A stretch of 64,000 nt of DNA from Gnetum montanum (taxonomy: Eukaryota > Streptophyta > Gnetopsida > Gnetales > Gnetaceae). Positions within the stretch are counted from its first letter, which is position 1. Each line of letters starts with the position of its first letter. Location of the stretch: contig MNCI01003361.1 in assembly GCA_015680685.1 (NCBI GenBank), forward strand, positions 86,942 through 150,941, written 5' to 3'. Made by a program: the position numbers and the translations under genes. Below, one piece after another: positions 33,820 through 46,084 of the stretch. The notes below the pieces were generated by a model. That model was not told where the DNA came from. It saw only the letters and a program-made list of their open reading frames with translations, and did no database searches.

Positions 33820-34681
33820 TGATGGGACGCGACATCGCATGTGCCGCGATATCACGTAAATACACGATATCACGACCGTCGCGATATCGCATCCCTTGCA
33901 ATATCGCGTCGTCCCCCACGATATCGCTAACGCAATATCGTGGTGCGCCACAAAGTATATAAATAAGAGGCGGCTCTCCCTTGTTTTCCATCCTAGGCTT
34001 AGACCGTAGTAAAACTCTGACAATTTGATCCCTCCATAGATAGAATATTTTCCTGTTGCCCACAGTAGGAACTCCAAAGTGAATGAATCTTTATTCAAGC
34101 AGATCTTGTACCTAAACACATATTTGTGTATGAAAATAAAGACGAACTTCCTGGATAAACCTTACAGTGCATGGAATAGGCTAAATAGGATTTTATTTAT
34201 TATTATTTACTGTTTTCCATTTAAATGCTTTATTAGTTATTAATTCTCTCTAAACCCTTCTCTCCTAGTTAAGTGCCTCAGTACAACCGCTTCGAGCACG
34301 TGCATTACGCGTGGTGATCCTAGCAACAACTAGCGTTTGGTAATCACAGTTGCATTGGTTTAGGGTGTGACCAATAAGTGGGAACGGATGCTGACGCTAG
34401 GTTAATTCAGACTTAGTTAGTTAGTTAGAGTTAGTTGGTTAATCTCTTCAACCCTTCACCTCAATAGCATAGGAAATACAACCAGAAAAGATATAAAAAT
34501 CATATACCTCAAACTTACTTAACCATACACCATGACAAATACAAGTCTGGGAAGACAACGAATAATTAACCTTACGTATTCCATGAGGCGTGTAGGCACG
34601 TAGTTTGCGGAGTTCGATCGGATCGCGCGTGTTACGCTCGTATTCGTATGGTTGAGTGTAGGGGTACCTCGCCACTCATCA
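33820..34681 (+). repeat. Element 1 3' LTR
   Basis: The LTR is 862 bp and matches the 5' LTR along its length apart from scattered base changes and the U3 indel. Its GATATC cluster (33829-33945) has seven units, and TATATAAATA follows at about 33956-33965. It ends CACTCATCA at 34681. Confidence 0.93.
33829..33965 (+). promoter_or_regulatory. GATATC cluster and TATA box, element 1 3' LTR
   Basis: Seven units are present: CGACATCGC, CGATATCAC, CGATATCAC, CGATATCGC, CAATATCGC, CGATATCGC and CAATATCGT. The two CGATATCAC units are absent from the 5' LTR. A TATA box follows. Confidence 0.75.
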
Positions 34682-34723
34682 ACATCTAAAGCAACATCCT
34701 ACTATGAACAGTAAGCCTTGAAT

Positions 34724-34793
34724 CATTCTTTTAAGGAACATAAGCAATTTCATTATTGTAGACATAATTGCTTATGTTCCTCATTCTTTTAAG
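34724..34793. repeat. Perfect 16-bp hairpin between direct repeats
   Basis: AGGAACATAAGCAATT (34734-34749) and its exact reverse complement (34766-34781) surround a 16-base loop. The direct repeat CATTCTTTTAAG lies on both sides (34724-34735 and 34782-34793), overlapping the left arm by two bases. It resembles a small fold-back insertion with target duplication, inside the Helitron remnant. Confidence 0.8.
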
Positions 34794-36296
34794 ACTTGAT
34801 CGTACACATAATTGCCAAAAAAACATTGTACCTACAAAACAAAGATAAATATCTAAAGAATTTTTATACAAAGATACCTTAAACTTTCAATGCTACTAGA
34901 AAACAATGAAACTGTGATGAAATAGTAAGAAAATAAGAATTTAATACAAATGTAATACCAAGAAACTTCTTTGCCATTACGTTTTCTCAAGTATGCACTT
35001 GATTTACATACAATATGTCATTGAACAACATTAAGCAAATTAACCTAATCAGTTTTTAAATCCATGCCTTCTAGTTGTTGAGCAATTAATTCACATGGAT
35101 TATGCAACATATTTATTTATAAAGCCTAAGTGAAAGGACAAAATGAAAGATAAGTCACTAAAAAACCAGTTCTTGCATATTTCCAACAATATTAGCAAAA
35201 ATATTTCTGCAAGTACATAAAGAATAAATGAAAAATTACATTGTTTTGTTATTCATTTGTTGTAAATTTTGGATTCCATGCATCTGTTATTGAATCACAA
35301 ATTTTTTTGGCCTTATGTATCACATTAAAATCATTTTGATCTAATTCATTTACTTTAGAGCACATTGTATTCATAGGAAACTATGTAAATGTGAAGATCC
35401 ACAATGCTACGACTCGTATAGTGTCCAATAGTCAACAACATGGAATTCCTTTATCAAAGCTGCATTTAGAAAGACAATGTAATAATGATGCAAGAACTCT
35501 ATCACTATATGCGGATTTTCTATAATAATATTCTACCTCCATCATTTCAACTCTAATGAATATTTAGGTGGATCTTCGTTCATTAGATTATGTAGCTAAG
35601 TCCACTAGAGATCTACTACATAAAGAGTAACAAAATTAGTAAATTTTCCTAATTGATTCACCATGTCACTTAGCTCTCTACTTTACATTTTCTTCAGTAA
35701 GATGGTGTGTTGCGAATGGAGGTATCATATCACATCAAATTACCAACAACAATATGTGATGAAACATTATGCAATTGCTCACGTAGTTCTTCAACAAATA
35801 TGGATGTATCAACAATATTTTTTTTACAAAAGCATAGACGTAGAATCCACTGCATCTCCCATTTTAATGATATTATAGATATAATACCTAAAAATAAATC
35901 ATACATCATTGCATCAAAGTACAATAACATAGAAATAATAAAAATAAAATAAATCAAGAAATGATTTTTACCTAAAATGCTTATGTCATCCAAATTCATC
36001 ATTCTTATAGCAAAGCAAATGTTCTGCATATTCATGCAATTTGACGTTAATAGCTCTTTCATTAAGTAAAATACATTTTTTCTCAAAAAAAAGACTTGAA
36101 AATGTCATCACAAACAACCTTATCATATTACACTCATTAATAGAAGAATTAGACTTCCTATAATGATGGATTATGTAACCATGCTCTTATCCATTTAATT
36201 TCCATCCTTACAATCATAGGACACTCAACAACTGATGATGTATATCTAATAATGTTTTCTTCATTAATTTGAAGTAGTGACCCTTAAAACTCTAAT

Positions 36297-36749
36297 CTCA
36301 GTTATTCATCCTTTTTTGACAAAGCGATATAAAGAATGCTATGAAAGACATTCACCTCATTGGTACCAATAACATCATCCAATGCATGCATATCAAGCTC
36401 AACATCATGATAATATGGATCACTTTCCTTTTTACAAAGTAGGCCATTATAAAATCTTCTCTTGTTAACTATTAAATTATACTCTATACCTATTTGATTC
36501 ACTCTTCCCATACTTTAAACTATTACCTCAGTTATTCATCCTTTTTTGACAAATCGATATAAAGAATGCTATGAAAGACATTCACCTCATTGTTACCAAT
36601 AACATCATCCAATGCATGCATACCAAGCTCAACATCATGATAATATGGCTCACTTTCCTTTTTACAAAGTAGGGCATTATGAAATCTTCTCTTGTTAACT
36701 ATTAAATTATACTCTATACCTATTTGATCCACTCTTCCCATACTTTAAA
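36297..36749. repeat. 230-bp tandem duplication in the Helitron gene
   Basis: The blocks 36297-36519 and 36527-36749 are nearly identical with a period of 230. Each encodes, on the minus strand, IGIEYNLIVNKRRF, PYYHDVEL and VFHSILYI, the C-terminal part of the Helitron DUF6570 domain. Because 230 is not a multiple of three, the duplication breaks the frame. A handful of base differences separate the copies, so it is fairly recent compared with the decay around it. Confidence 0.9.
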
Positions 36750-37259
36750 AAGCGATATCTTTAATTCTAAAAGGAAATCTCATAGCAATCTTTATAACAT
36801 CTTGAGGAAAGCTAATTGTATGATCCTTATACTTGAGCTATCCACCCATTACATATGTAACTTGTAATATGAGATTAATTTTTGCATTTAACATTTCTTT
36901 AACCTTAGTTAAATTTGCTATAATAGATAGTTAGTATCCTAGATCCATGTTATTTTCTGCGGAAAATTGCTTAATCTCCTAACCAAAACTATCAACAATA
37001 TATTTTGTATCTTTTCTTTCTTACACTTGTTGCATGTTGAACTTGTAATTCTTGTTAAAATGAGTAATATGTTATGATATATTTCATTACAAACATCACA
37101 AGATCAAGGATTAGTAATTTCATAACTATAGTATTAAAATTCTGAATCATGCGAGTAATTTGTATAGATGTCCTTCGTAGGTTTGGGAAAGAGTGAATTA
37201 TTTCTAAAGAATACACTTCCATTTTTATTATAGTAGTAATATTTGAAGGCTTGTGCATT

Positions 37260-38040
37260 TGATCAAATGATTCTTCCTCACATTGCCATTGCCTAATTCA
37301 ACACTTGCTCTTGTAATACCGTGTCCATCAATGATCTTGTCACAATTGTTCTTCTACATCTATGATGTTTGGTATAGATGTATATCAAATAACAGGTTTG
37401 AATGCATTTTCAATATGCTACAACGAATAATCATGTTAGGGAATATGAATAAAATATTAAATAAACATAAATAACTTAAATAATGGTAGACAATAAAAAC
37501 CTGCAATTCTTATTGATGATTTATATTATTATAATCAATATAATCAATATAAATGATCATTCTAGAGGAAGAATTTTCAGTTGATGAGAGTAAATTAGAA
37601 ATAGATACAACTCAAAAAATATTTACAATATAGGTATGAAAAAAAATGAAAATATTTAGTAACTTTGTACAATGCAAAAATATTGTAACTTTGTAATACA
37701 ATAATACACCAAATGATTATAAAACAAAAGAATGAATAAATTAAACTTATGATTCTTATTGAATCTATTCTCATTCTTACTAACATCACATTGATTCCTA
37801 TTTCTAAAATCATTTTCTATCTCATGTTCTCATCAATTCTAGATTTATACTTTCTATGATTTGTGGTTGTCTTTGGCCTCATCCATGTCCATAGACACCA
37901 CTACGGCCTCCATAGCTTTGGTATTGGGAATAACAATAATAAGATCCATGTTGAAAAAAATATTGTAATTTCTTTTTAAAAAAACTAGGCAAGAATAGTA
38001 GAACCATGTCATTTGTATTTATAGATACAATGATGCAAGC
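37260..38040. other. AT-rich spacer upstream of the Helitron remnant
   Basis: No gene is visible. No canonical Helitron end (a hairpin before CTRR) was recognised, though the element's 5' end would be expected in this direction. Confidence 0.4.
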
Positions 38041-38049
38041 ATTATAATT

Positions 38050-38530
38050 TTTTCCTACCCAAGTTTGATTTTTCAGCCCAAATTTAGATTTTAATTTCCT
38101 TGCTCATGTGTGAAATCCTTATCCTCTTTTTTTTGGTCAATTTTGTGAGTTTGAAATTTTTTCCTACCCAGAATTTTTTTCTTACTAAAATATCTTCCCA
38201 AGTTTGAATTTTAAATTTTTTCATGATTAAATTTGCAATTTCCAATCTAAATATGTTTCTACCAAAATTTAAGTTTGAATTTTATACTTTCCAACTAAAA
38301 TATGTTTTCACTAGAATTTAAGTTTGAAATTTTTATTTTCCCATCTAAATGTGTTTTTACAAAAATTTAAGTTTGAATTATTTTCTTGTGCAAAATATCT
38401 TCTAACCCAACTTTGAGTTTGAACTTATTTTCCACCGAAATTTAAATTTTCATGCTAAAAGACATTTCCAACGAAGTTTGGATTTTCTTGCCCAAATTTG
38501 AAAACTTCCCATTAAAGTTTTGACAAAATA
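38050..38530. repeat. Degenerate 50-60-bp tandem repeat
   Basis: The unit AATTTAAGTTTGAATTTT followed by TTTCCCATCTAAATATG-like sequence recurs at about 38058, 38198, 38268, 38320, 38363, 38407 and 38474, with drifting spacing. It reads as an old AT-rich minisatellite. Confidence 0.6.
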
Positions 38531-38902
38531 TATTCTGCATCCATAAATAGAATGGACATTCTTCCATCCCTCTCCTTCCATATAGATTTTGTGCAAATTT
38601 ATATTTTTCCATCCAAATGTATTCTGCCAAATATATTACACATTCACAAAATAGTTTGGATGTCTTCAATTTCCTTATCTTTATCTTCTTCATCTACTTA
38701 TTACTTTCATGGTTACTGTAACTCTTTTTCTTTCTTTTTTCTTCTACTATTCCATTGTAACATGATAATCTTCACTTTTTATTTCATACAAGGGTTGTAA
38801 AGTTTCAAAACATAAAGAGTTATGATCTTTCATTATAAATGATTATGAATCATCATATAATTACAAAAGGAATGACAACATTAATTTCATGAAATTATTT
38901 GA

Positions 38903-39061
38903 TAACAATAAGGTGTTAGCCTAGTGGTAAGACACTTCATTTGGAAGCTCCAGGTCATGGGTACAACTCTGGTAGACAATGCTAAGTTATATAAAGTTCT
39001 ACTTGGATTGTATATCTTGGGGTGTACCTATCCACTAATTTCAGGTTTCAACATTTCTATA
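38903..39061 (+). mobile_element. tRNA-derived SINE with perfect target duplication
   Basis: The body starts with a tRNA-like head: TTAGCCTAGTGGTAAG matches RNA polymerase III box A, and GGTACAACTCT about 35 bases later is a box B relic. A family-specific tail containing TATATCTTGGGGTGTACCTA and TTTCAGGTTTCAAC follows. AAATTATTTGA stands on both sides (38892-38902 and 39062-39072), an 11-base target duplication as made by LINE machinery. A related copy lies at 19610-19770. Confidence 0.8.
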
Positions 39062-39114
39062 AAATTATTTGACACTTAGTTAAGAATTCCATGAGTGGTA
39101 TAGATTATGAGTGC

Positions 39115-39444
39115 TATGGATCTACCTTACAAATCTTAATAGGACCCAATTCCACATACTTCTAAGAAAGATTAACATAGAGAAATAAAAACCCAAAGGA
39201 AATGGAGTAATTTCTTCCTTAATAATAATAGAGTCAAGATTATGAATGTATAATTATTCTCATGGTGGCCAATCAAAAGTTATCATACATACATAGATAA
39301 ATTCCCCTTCATTCACGACGTTATGGATCTACCTTAACAAATCTTAATAGGATCCAATGCCACATACTTCGAAGCAAGATTAACTTGGAGAAATAAGGAC
39401 ACAAAGGAAATGGAGCAATTTCTTCCTTAATAATAATAGAGTCA
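39115..39444. repeat. Direct repeat pair, about 122 bp
   Basis: The blocks 39115-39236 and 39322-39444 match closely, from TATGGATCTACCTTA to AATAATAATAGAGTCA, with a start-to-start distance of 207. The intervening 85 bases are unique. No coding sense was found. Confidence 0.85.
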
Positions 39445-39776
39445 TATTAGAAATAAAATAAGATGAGGAGAAAAGCTAAGCTCAAACTCTTTCAAGAGCC
39501 TAGTGGCAACACATGTTTTTAATGATCCATTCAACCCTCACCCAATTGTGCCTCCATTTAAGCTCATAAAACTTCAATACTCAAGAAGACAAAACTTACA
39601 CTTATTAGAGACTCTGCCACCTCTCTCAAACTATTCTCTCCCTCTCTTATCTCTCATCTTACCTCACGCTCTCTTGCCTTTGTCTATGTTCTTTGACATT
39701 CTTTTGTAGTCAATAGAATGACTCCTTACCTTCCAAAACTCTTGTAACATTTTTGAACTACTTTTAAGTAGACTAC

Positions 39777-39801
39777 AAGTAACTATGACTCATAGTTACT
39801 T
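39777..39801. repeat. Perfect 25-base palindrome
   Basis: Twelve-base arms AAGTAACTATGA and TCATAGTTACTT surround a single C. The neighbourhood (39780-40030) has further weaker copies of ACTATG and AACTCACAACTT. Its role is unknown. Confidence 0.8.
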
Positions 39802-40429
39802 CATAATGGTCATTCTATGATCGAATTGTGACTCACAACGTGCTCACACCAGTAATGCTTCATAAACCTACAACCTTGGATTATGACATCATTGCGACTT
39901 GTAGTGATCCATAACTTATTTCTTGATATAAAAAAATACTAAATTCTTTACTTTTCTTCAAATTGAAGCTAACTATAGCTTACAATAACTCACAACTTCA
40001 CATTATGACTAATTGCAACTTGCAATCTCATTGTAGTTGCTTGCCAAGAGATATAAATACATGCAAACAACTTCAAAAGAACTCCAAAAAACAAATACTC
40101 ACTCCTAAGACTTTTAAAACACCTTGAGGATAAGAAATCTGAGGAAGTTAGGGTGATGTCCTCATCATACGAATTTATAGATAAAGATAGAAAATGAAAA
40201 AAAAAACGTTCAAATAAGGTACAATTGAACCACGGTCTAATAGATTAATGTATACTTACAAAGGAAATGTTACAATCTTTAGGGGATATCAATATTAGAG
40301 ATTGACAAGTTTTCATCCAATTACTTCATAAGAGAACCAACTCCAATAACAGATGACTACTCTTGAAACTATGTTACTGGTGGTACAGGATTCTACTTAA
40401 CAATGGTGAGATTCAAGTCTTTCTTTACT

Positions 40430-42542
40430 ATTGCTTCTTTATTTGCAAGTTGTGGATTATTCTTGATATCTTTAATAATTTTGTCAATCGTAATGTCAAT
40501 AGAGGCTTCAGGACATGCAAACTAAAGTACAGGTTTCTATTAACTAATTTGAAGCTTCAGTGCTTCATTCTCCTCATTGAGATTATCAAGTTTAATTTGT
40601 AATTGCATCATTTCTCCTTTCTTACTAATGTACTTCTCTCATAATTCCTAAGTAGTTACCTTTATAACATACATATGATCTTTGACTTCCTAGATGTTTA
40701 CTATCAAAGCATTATTATTTGCCACAAGTTATTGGTTAGTACTACAAATGGTCTTCATTTCTTCTTTGGCATTGCAATACTTGTCTTTTAGTTCCTTATT
40801 CCTCTCATAATATCTAGCTTCAACTTCATTAATAACACTTGAATATTTCCAGATGATTTACTTGAGACCTGATCTAACATTATTAACTTCATTCATATGT
40901 TTTCTCGTATTCTTTGACCATCTTAGCAAAATTTTTAAAGTCTTCTTTCATTTTCTCATATTTACTTACATAAAGTTTCTTCAAACTATCCCACTCATCC
41001 TTTTCTTTTTCTATCACAGAGAGTTTTTTAGGGTTTTAGCTTTATCTTTTTCTTTTGGTTCTTATACTAGTCTAAAATTAACAAAATGGATCATTAATTC
41101 AACATATAAATAGACATTTATTCTTACGACCTCACGATCCTTTAGTATACATTCTCTTTTGAAATTCACTAAATTCCTTCTTGGATGGCTTCTTTAGGAT
41201 CTTTTATTCACAACCTAAAACTCTTCTTCTAGAAATATCTATTCATATTTCATTCACGAGCATAGGGAATTTGTGTGATTGGAAAATAAATTTTGATTTT
41301 CAATAGCTTATTAATATCTAATCTTGGCATTTTCAAGCAACCTTAAATAACATGAGACAATTGGATAAACTTTAGTAGATTCTTACTTTCTTCAAGAGTT
41401 CCCTCATTAGGTATCTCCAAACCAACAAACACATCTTCATCTATTTTATTAGTAAAAATAGGAGTAGAAATAATAAAAAACTTATGTTTGAGTTTTCATT
41501 CTTTGTCATGCTTTGCATCCACTTCTACTAATGGGCTCTTAATGTCCCTCTTGGCATTTATAGTTTTATAAACAACTTCTAATTTCTTAACCTTCTTCCT
41601 ACTTAAACTTATCCTTGGTGTTGATGTTGCTATCCTATTTGGATGTCTCCTTGGATTTTCTCTTGAGGTTTGGGTGGCCTAAGTTATTATCATAATAGTA
41701 GTTGTTGTAACAATTGCATTGGATATGGACTTAACAATCTTCTTATTCTGCAAATTTATGACTTCTATTTCAGAAAGTAGAAATGGAATCATCATATGTG
41801 TTAGAGAACTGGAGTACCAATTGCATTTGAAAATCTCTTTCATATATGCATCAAAAGACTACCAAACCTAAATCTAATGATGTTCCATCCTTGACCTTCA
41901 TAAGATCTTTGTAAAACTTATGGATTATGAGACATGCTTAGTTGCATCTCAATTTCCATAAATGTACATAATATAAGCTTTTCAGGATACTCCATTGAAT
42001 CCAAGTTTTATGGCAAAATAATTGATCCAATTGTTATACACTTTTACAATGAAACAAATGTATTCACTTTAGGGTATTGGCGTTAACAAAAGTAATTGTC
42101 TTATTAATCATATAAATTTTCTTTGTTAGAAAAGCCTTGAGCAAAGAATCCTTAAATAAATTATGTGTATCAACAAAGGATTATTAGACATTCTTATCAT
42201 CAAATACATAGCACATAATTTCCTCATTCACTAAGACATGCATAGATGTACCACAATTAAAAATCTCAAAGATAACATCATTATAAGAGTTGAGAATTCT
42301 TAGCAACTCTTTGTTAGAAATCAACTCTGATGCTAGGACATCTACTATGGCATAGGCATCCTTGCCTATCTCAGCTTGTTATTATGAATATCTACATCCA
42401 TCATTCATTGTAGATAATTTTTACTAAAGAGAATAGGATGATTAATCTCACATTTTGTTGTTACTACTTGTATGAATGGAGGCACAAATGATTCTTCTCT
42501 AGTAAGCATATAATTAAAGTTGTACTTATTTCCCAAATTCAT
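40430..42542 (-). pseudogene. Element 3 second ORF with coiled coil
   Basis: From ATG at 42542 the minus strand reads MNLGNKYNFNYML, then a globular-looking stretch (42290-41830) with EIFNCGTSMHVLVNEEIMCY and YMINKTITFVNAN. A Lys/Arg/Ser-rich linker follows (41760-41540: TPRISLSRKKVKKLE), then DEDVFVGLEIPNEGTLEES (41440-41380). A long coiled coil comes last (41030-40440), with EKEKDEWDSLKKLYVSKYEK, EDFKNFAKMVKEYEK and IKLDNLNEENEALKLQIS. Stops are frequent but frameshifts few. No known enzymatic motif is seen. The plan parallels ORF2 of element 2, though I see no clear sequence match in the globular part. Confidence 0.5.
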
Positions 42543-42626
42543 CTTAGTAGTGTGAGTTTAAATTCAAGGATTGCTAAATTTATAGTAGGGTTGGGACTTG
42601 GCATGTAGATGTAAATTTTTCCCCTA

Positions 42627-42629
<3 letters not shown>

Positions 42630-42657
<28 letters not shown>
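42630..42657. repeat. (TC)14 microsatellite
   Basis: A pure TC run of about 28 bases ends in CGAG. It lies about 90 bases upstream of the element 3 second-ORF ATG on the minus strand, as GA repeats. Confidence 0.95.
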
Positions 42658-42659
<2 letters not shown>

Positions 42660-43599
42660 GTTTTGGTAGGTCAAATTATTACAAATGATGATTTTTTTTT
42701 ACATCCAATATCCTAAATTTGATCACACTTGACATTTTTATTAGTAGCATGTTTTGTAAGAAATGTAACAGTAAATATTTGATGAAACATGTTATCTTTA
42801 TTTTATTCTTTTTGAAAGTATCATAATAATACCTTAAAGTAAAGTTACTTTAATCTACTCATTCTAATAATCTTTAAAATATCTTGAATTTTGATATGAT
42901 AAGTTTGAGGCATAAGGATTCTTTTGAGGAAACTTAACATTTGTCTTATAGGATAGATTCCATGATTTACTCATCGGTTTCTATTCCTACTTATAGGATC
43001 TAACATTCTTAGAATAATATTAGCTTTTAGATCTATTAGAATAGTTTTGTTGTATCTTTCTAGATCCTTCTTAATCTTATATAAGATTCCGAAGATTGTT
43101 CAACTTACTTCCATTCTTTGCAAAATGTACATGATGTACCCTAGGCAATGTTCTATTATTGGACTTTGTCATTGATTAGTAGATAATTCATGATAATTCA
43201 TAAGGTGTAGAAGGGCTTCATCAATTGGACCTTTAGAGCTCATTATTTCCTTACAAACCTTCTTCATTCTTTGGTATTATATTGTCTTTATTCTTTCTTT
43301 CAAAAAAAAATTATTTTCTTGCCTTCATTATTTTCATAAGTGATCCTTGATTTATCATTGCTTTCAATGATTACAATTGATCAAATGTTATCATGTAAGT
43401 TAACTATTTTCTCCCAACTAAATTTCATCTCCAACTATTATTCAACTAGTTTTTTGGCCATAACATTTCTTAATCATAACCTTCTTTGATACCATTTTAG
43501 AGTTTAGTTTTACATCATATGATAGCTCTAATTACCCAAGAATCTTATGGTTAGAAATTGAATATAACTTAATGATTAATTAACTTATTCTTCTTGGAA

Positions 43600-44400
43600 C
43601 AATTTGAGGATTAGTGATTCATTTTTAATAATCTTCCTTAGCCATATAATTCAAGAGTTTCTCTTATCAAGTACATGTCCTTACTTTACCGTCCATGTGA
43701 CTATCTTGGATATAGTAATGGTTACAACACTGCTGCCATTAAATGCCATCTTGTTCAATCTGCCAAACACTCTTGAAGAACATCTTCTTGAAGTGGATGT
43801 TTCATTTTGACAACATTCAAGGAATGGTACTAGGAGCTTCTCCATGTGGATTCCTATCTTGGTTATAGTATTATCCTCTTCATAGAATGAAGAGAATGGA
43901 ATCGACCTAGCCAATAGTGCTCATGTCTATGCTTACAATAGAATTCTTTGCCATGAAACCTTGAATTTCCCTCAAAATTAGATTAGCAAGTGTTTGGTAA
44001 TATTGCCTAGTCACATGTATAGAAGTAAGATCAACATAATAGATAATATTATAAAATTTGATTTGCCTTGGTTGTAGTTGGCTAGCAAGATTTGATCTTA
44101 CATGGAAATAGGAAGTAGAATGTATTACTATTGTTTTTGAGAAGCTGGTGAGGTAGGACTACTTGATGTAGGTAGAAAATATTAAGGTATCATCTATGAA
44201 AGTGAATAAGTACCTAGCTAAGCACCTTCAAAGTAAAAATTAGTGAGAAGCACCATATGTTGCTACATTAGAGTTGGAAGATTCAATGCAGTAGTACCCT
44301 AAGGATTTGGAATTTACTATTGTTGGTACTACTACATGGACTATTGGTATGCACCTCTAGGATAGTATGATCACCCAAGGTACAAACTCCTTATTTACCT
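43600..44400 (-). other. Element 3 middle region with shared block
   Basis: The part 44260-44400 matches 18155-18315 (see that entry). Below it the minus strand has pieces such as ARQYYQTLANLILREIQGFM-like text near 43990-43950 and a frame at 43914-43681 beginning SIPFSSFYEEDN. These may be gag-protease linker remnants, but no catalytic motif is seen. Confidence 0.4.
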
Positions 44401-44449
44401 CTTGACAAACTTGGGATTTAGAGGCATCCAACATCATCCCATTTTATAA

Positions 44450-46000
44450 AGCATGAGAGTCATGACTAGGTAGCATTATGAGTTATGAGGGTTTGCACAA
44501 TATTCGTAGGGATCCTCATCTAGATTCTTTTTGTTGCTTTTAAAGTAGGATAGCTTTCCCTTACCTTTACCATCATACTTCTTTCTATGTTCGAGTAGTG
44601 CAACTATTTTGGTCATGGCTTTAATTACCTTACCTTCAAGGTCCTTAAGGATGGTGGTCATTTTTTCATCCATCATTTCTCAAACTTGGTCCACCCTATG
44701 GGCTAAGTCCATTAAGGCCTTTTGATTTTGACATGATCTTCTACTAACACTTTAACTGTAGTAGAAGATTTTGTTGTATCTTTATTATTTTTAACCTCGC
44801 TTTTGCATGTAGGATCACGATTATACTCCTCAATTGATTATCTCTTTTCCATTCATCTTCCATGTTTACAATGGTGTCTTAGAGTACTTTGATTTGGGCC
44901 ACAAACTTTTTATGTACTCAGTCCATTGCATACATGTCTATGTGTTCCCTTGGTTCTTGTCTTAAGCCTTCCATAATATGCATCAACTATTCTCTTTGGC
45001 TGAAGCCATGGTTCGAAAAGCAGTATGCAATTTTCATGTGCCTCTCCATGGTAATGTCCAGTGGCTTATAAGTTCCTTGCCTTCATCTAACCATTTTCTT
45101 TAGAATGTTTCAAATATGGACATAGATGTAAAACTTGGTGCAGAAAATTCATATCATGTTTGCCCATTTTTGAATTGATTTTAGGGATAAAGACTTATAC
45201 CATGTTTTTGCATGCTCAATGAAGATATAGGAAAATAACCAAAACTTTTTCCAATCATCGACAATCCCCTACAAGTAGTATGCATCATCAAATGTTTGCA
45301 TGTGGAGTTGGAGATCATTGTTGGTAAGCCCTTTGTATGTTGGAACATCAATAATGTTGATACATTTAATATGGCTATCACGAACATGCTCCTATAAAAT
45401 ATAGATAGCTTCATTGAGTTCATGATAGTCATCCTAATTAAATAAGGGAGCTTCATCATCACTTAATGGTTTAGATAAGTGTAGATTTTGGAATCTAGGA
45501 AGTAGATCAACATTAAGGGTTCAAGCTATGCTTCAATGAGTGATTCCTGACCATGGGTCTTCATTGTAGATTGATCCTTTTTCTTTATTAATTGCTTTAT
45601 TGTCCTTCTATACATTTAAATGGTCAAATGGAAAGCTATGACAAGCCTTCTTTTATGTCATTTGGTCTCATAGTCCTTGCCTCTAATGAGGTACATAGTT
45701 GTTGTACACTAGCTTTGAAGCCATGTAAAATCTAAAATCATCCTCTATGCCAATGTTGATCAAGGCCTCATTGAGATCAGGCAATGCAACCTCAATCAAT
45801 CTTGTAAAGGACTGCCCATGAGCATCATGTCACCTTTTTTACTTATGTTGGCAATAAGTTAAAATGGCTAGTGGTAGGGTTGCACCTCCAAGTGTTCGAA
45901 TGTGATGTAAGCCCTTCTTCATTTTATTACATTTCTTTTGCCAAAGATCTTTGGTGAGCTTTGAGCATTATTTGCCATATTATTCATGGTCACAACATGC
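44450..46000 (-). pseudogene. Element 3 gag remnant
   Basis: The minus strand carries a Ty3-type gag. Near 45360-45150 it reads INIIDVPTYKGLTNNDLQLH, FDDAYYL, DDWKKFWLFSYIFIEHAKTW and YKSLSLKSIQKW, the same helical core as in elements 1 and 2 (compare WYRSLKPKSIRHW). The later part (about 45110-44850) and KGKGKLSYFKSNKKN near 44550 are decayed. The primer-binding site lies just upstream at 46087-46107. Confidence 0.7.
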
Positions 46001-46084
46001 ATACAATGCTAAAGAAACATACACTTAGGTTAAAAAAATGTTAAAATAATAAATATACAACCATTTTTAGGTAGTACACTAATG

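Larger units (their letters stand above)
27563..34681 (+). mobile_element. Element 1: non-autonomous LTR retrotransposon
   Basis: This is a complete LTR retrotransposon of about 7.1 kb with LTRs at 27563-28393 and 33820-34681. Both begin TGATGGGACGC and end CACTCATCA. The flanks are ACATA (27558-27562) and ACATC (34682-34686), a 4-of-5 match to a target duplication. It has a primer-binding site, a gag-protease ORF, a small second ORF and a polypurine tract. It lacks reverse transcriptase, RNase H and integrase, so it would need enzymes from a related Ty3 element. It sits in reverse orientation inside a Helitron gene. Confidence 0.93.
34682..37258 (-). pseudogene. Helitron replication protein, upstream part
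   Basis: Reading down from 37258, a zinc-binding pattern CDVCNEIYHN and CNKCKKER appears (37110-37010), then FSAENNMDLGY, KVKEMLNAKINLILQVTYVM and GHTISFPQDV (36960-36800), with that last string interrupted in the DNA as KDHTISFPQDV. These are the DUF6570 region of Helitrons. The duplicated block with EPYYHDVELGMHALDDVIG follows, then VKLHEYAEHLLCYKNDEFG (36040-35980). Next is DTSIFVEELREQLHNVSSHI (35820-35760), and after it GSSHLHSFL near 35410 and LIAQQLEGMDLKTD near 35060. These belong to the helicase-like Rep region. Frames are broken many times. It continues at 27562 beyond element 1. Confidence 0.85.
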
